A program made the translations under genes and the position numbers. The notes under the pieces are model-generated. The model was not told the origin of the DNA. It worked only from the letters and a program-made list of their open reading frames with translations, and searched no databases. Positions 4,488 through 5,642 of a stretch of DNA of 5,642 nucleotides are shown here, piece after piece. The stretch is from Oscillospiraceae bacterium (GTDB taxonomy: Bacteria > Bacillota_A > Clostridia > Oscillospirales > Oscillospiraceae): positions 1 through 5,642 of the forward strand of contig CADAPN010000131.1 of the NCBI GenBank assembly GCA_902789835.1, in the 5' to 3' direction. Position 1 is the first letter of the stretch, and the number at the start of each line of letters is the position of its first letter.

Positions 4488-4531
4488 TCTTCGCAACTGG
4501 GGGAATAACTGGTGGAATCGGCCTTGACACA

Positions 4532-5296
4532 CTACACGTTGCGGGCGGTGAGATAACGCTGGTTCCGACTGTTGGGCTTATCGGGAACGGTGCGGGCGAG
4601 GAGGCCCTCGGTCAGAAGCGGATTGAGATACTTCCGGGTCGTCTTCTTGTCCTTATAGCCCAGGAAGGCCCCGATCTCAAGGATGGATTTCGGCCGCTCC
4701 CGGCAGAAGGTCAGAATCTGATCCCGGATCAGACTTGCCGCCCAGTTCGGCGGAAGCTCGGGCAGCACCGGCGGGTTGCCCTTATAAAAGCGGCGGACAT
4801 AGCCCTCGCAGACATCCAGATAGGTCCGGAGGATCATGGAAACATCGCTGTAGGAGAGCAAGCTCTCTTCGGGAATCAGGCTCAGCGGAACGCCCATGAC
4901 CTCTTCCATCTCTTCCTTCAGCGGGCGGAGCACCAGGTTCAGCCGGCGCGCCTTGAAAGACGAGCAGGGGGAATCCGGCTGTCTCCCGGCAAGAGAAGAA
5001 AGCTCCAGCGCCTGCCCGGACAGCAGCCGGTGCTTCAGCCGAAAGTCGTCCCATTGGCCCCGGGCCTCATGCCGCGCGATCACCCGCTCACAGGCATCAT
5101 AATAATCCCGCAGCTTGATCAGCGCGCTGCCCGCCAGGGCGCGAATCGCCTCCTCCTCGCTCCGTTCGAGGATGGCCATGAGATCGATCTCGGCATTGGT
5201 CCTGTGCAGAAGGCGGCCGATCTCATCGCAGCGGCCGTCGGCCACCTGTTCCCGCGCCCGGCAGAGATACCACGCGCTATTTTCCGTTCTCTTCAT
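4532..5296 (-). CDS. Gene B' (right copy): unrecognised helical protein with C-terminal winged helix, 254 residues
   Basis: The complete member of the B pair. Residues 60-170 hold the core shared with A, A' and B: KHRLLSG (88-94), RQPDSPC (105-111), FKARRLN (114-120), LKEEMEE (126-132), SYSDVSMILRTYLDV (148-162), YVRRFY (166-171). A proline-rich linker (175-183) leads to a winged-helix-like domain (about 189-250): DQILTFC (192-198), SILEIGAFLGYKDKKTTRKY (204-223), LLTEGLLARTVPDK (227-240), NSRNQRYLT (242-250). That ending, with PDKPNSRNQ, resembles winged helices at the C-termini of many Fic-like and AlbA/RecG-like proteins of gut Firmicutes. I chose ATG 5296 over the upstream ATG 5323 because it aligns with the start of B. 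There is no ribosome site; the start lies 20 bases inside A', so coupled translation is likely. Role unknown; DNA binding is inferred. Confidence 0.8.
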   Translation of the reverse strand: MKRTENSAWYLCRAREQVADGRCDEIGRLLHRTNAEIDLMAILERSEEEAIRALAGSALIKLRDYYDACERVIARHEARGQWDDFRLKHRLLSGQALELSSLAGRQPDSPCSSFKARRLNLVLRPLKEEMEEVMGVPLSLIPEESLLSYSDVSMILRTYLDVCEGYVRRFYKGNPPVLPELPPNWAASLIRDQILTFCRERPKSILEIGAFLGYKDKKTTRKYLNPLLTEGLLARTVPDKPNSRNQRYLTARNV

Positions 5297-5642
5297 AGGA
5301 AAGACCGTAACGCCGGCGGGCATAGGCGGAACTCAGATCCAGGTAGCTGCGCAGCAGAAAGGAAAGATCGCTGTAACTCAGGGAAGCATCCTCGTCCGCG
5401 AGATCCAGATCCGCATCAAAGCAGACATCCAGCTCCTCCTTCAGGGCCAGGAGAACCTGATTCACCCGGCGAAGCTTATATTCATTACAGCGAGCATCCG
5501 GCTGCTTCCGCGCAAGCGGCCGGATCTCATCAACCAGGCCGATGAGACGCCGATGCGCCAGATCGTAGTTCAGGCGCGCAAGCGCCTCTTCATCCGCCGC
5601 CTCCTGCGCCACGTCCTCATAGCGTTTCAAGACCTCTTCCAC
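5277..5642 (-). CDS. Gene A' (right copy): partner of B', 5' end outside window
   Basis: About 121 codons are visible. By alignment with A, roughly the first 39 residues lie beyond the right edge, so the GTG at the boundary is probably internal. The core matches A: AHRRLIG, KQPDARC, YKLRRVN, LKEEL, YSDLSFLLRSYLDL and YARRRYG, ending within 8 residues of that last motif, as A does. No winged helix follows. Its TAG stop lies 20 bases downstream of the B' start. Promoter and ribosome site are not in the window, so whether the dyad operator also controls this copy cannot be seen. Confidence 0.8.
   Translation of the reverse strand: MEEVLKRYEDVAQEAADEEALARLNYDLAHRRLIGLVDEIRPLARKQPDARCNEYKLRRVNQVLLALKEELDVCFDADLDLADEDASLSYSDLSFLLRSYLDLSSAYARRRYGLSYEENGK

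Noticed and set aside
4406..5545. Long plus-strand open frame of 379 codons
   Set aside because: It lies opposite A' and B', whose conserved motifs, paralogues and gene overlap make the minus strand the coding one. The product is low-complexity and Arg/Pro-rich, as expected for the antisense of a GC-rich gene.

Overview
The window looks like an accessory region of a gut-type Firmicutes chromosome, probably Clostridia. The grounds are strong AGGAGG-type ribosome binding sites, near-consensus TTGACA-17-TATAAT promoters, a PD-(D/E)XK 'Rpn/putative transposase' protein of the kind common in that group, and REP-like palindromes resembling ones I recall from Clostridia. No rRNA, tRNA, CRISPR array or housekeeping gene was found. 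The species cannot be named from the sequence.

The two ends carry two copies of the same unrecognised two-gene cassette, both on the minus strand. At the left are gene A (637-1119) and gene B (653 to beyond base 1). At the right are A' (from beyond base 5642 to 5277) and B' (5296-4532). All four proteins are paralogues sharing a helical core with the signature YSD(V/L)...LR.YLD...Y..(R/K)..Y. B' adds a C-terminal winged helix, and B starts the same extension before the window ends. In both cassettes the second gene starts inside the end of the first (17- and 20-base overlaps), so A and B are probably made together by translational coupling.

The AT-richer middle (about 1200-4490) is a patchwork: a relic of the 3' end of an Rpn-type gene (1317-1400) with its terminator; copies of intergenic repeats and REP-like palindromes; an 82-residue RelB-like orphan antitoxin (2046-1798, minus); a complete Rpn/PD-(D/E)XK gene (2227-3279, plus) with an in-frame 12-bp tandem repeat; a convergent two-helix membrane protein gene (3906-3325, minus) whose tail is read from a repeat; and a multi-hairpin element (about 4205-4487) ending in a palindrome plus T-tract.

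The most informative regulatory signal is a 15-base dyad, minus-strand consensus CAACAAGATGTTGTG, found three times. Two copies lie upstream of the A-B promoter, near -52 and -93, and one lies near -53 of the membrane-protein promoter. Each differs from the consensus at one position. This suggests one transcription factor controls both the A-B cassette and the membrane protein, which would join them into one system. The function of that system cannot be read from the sequence.
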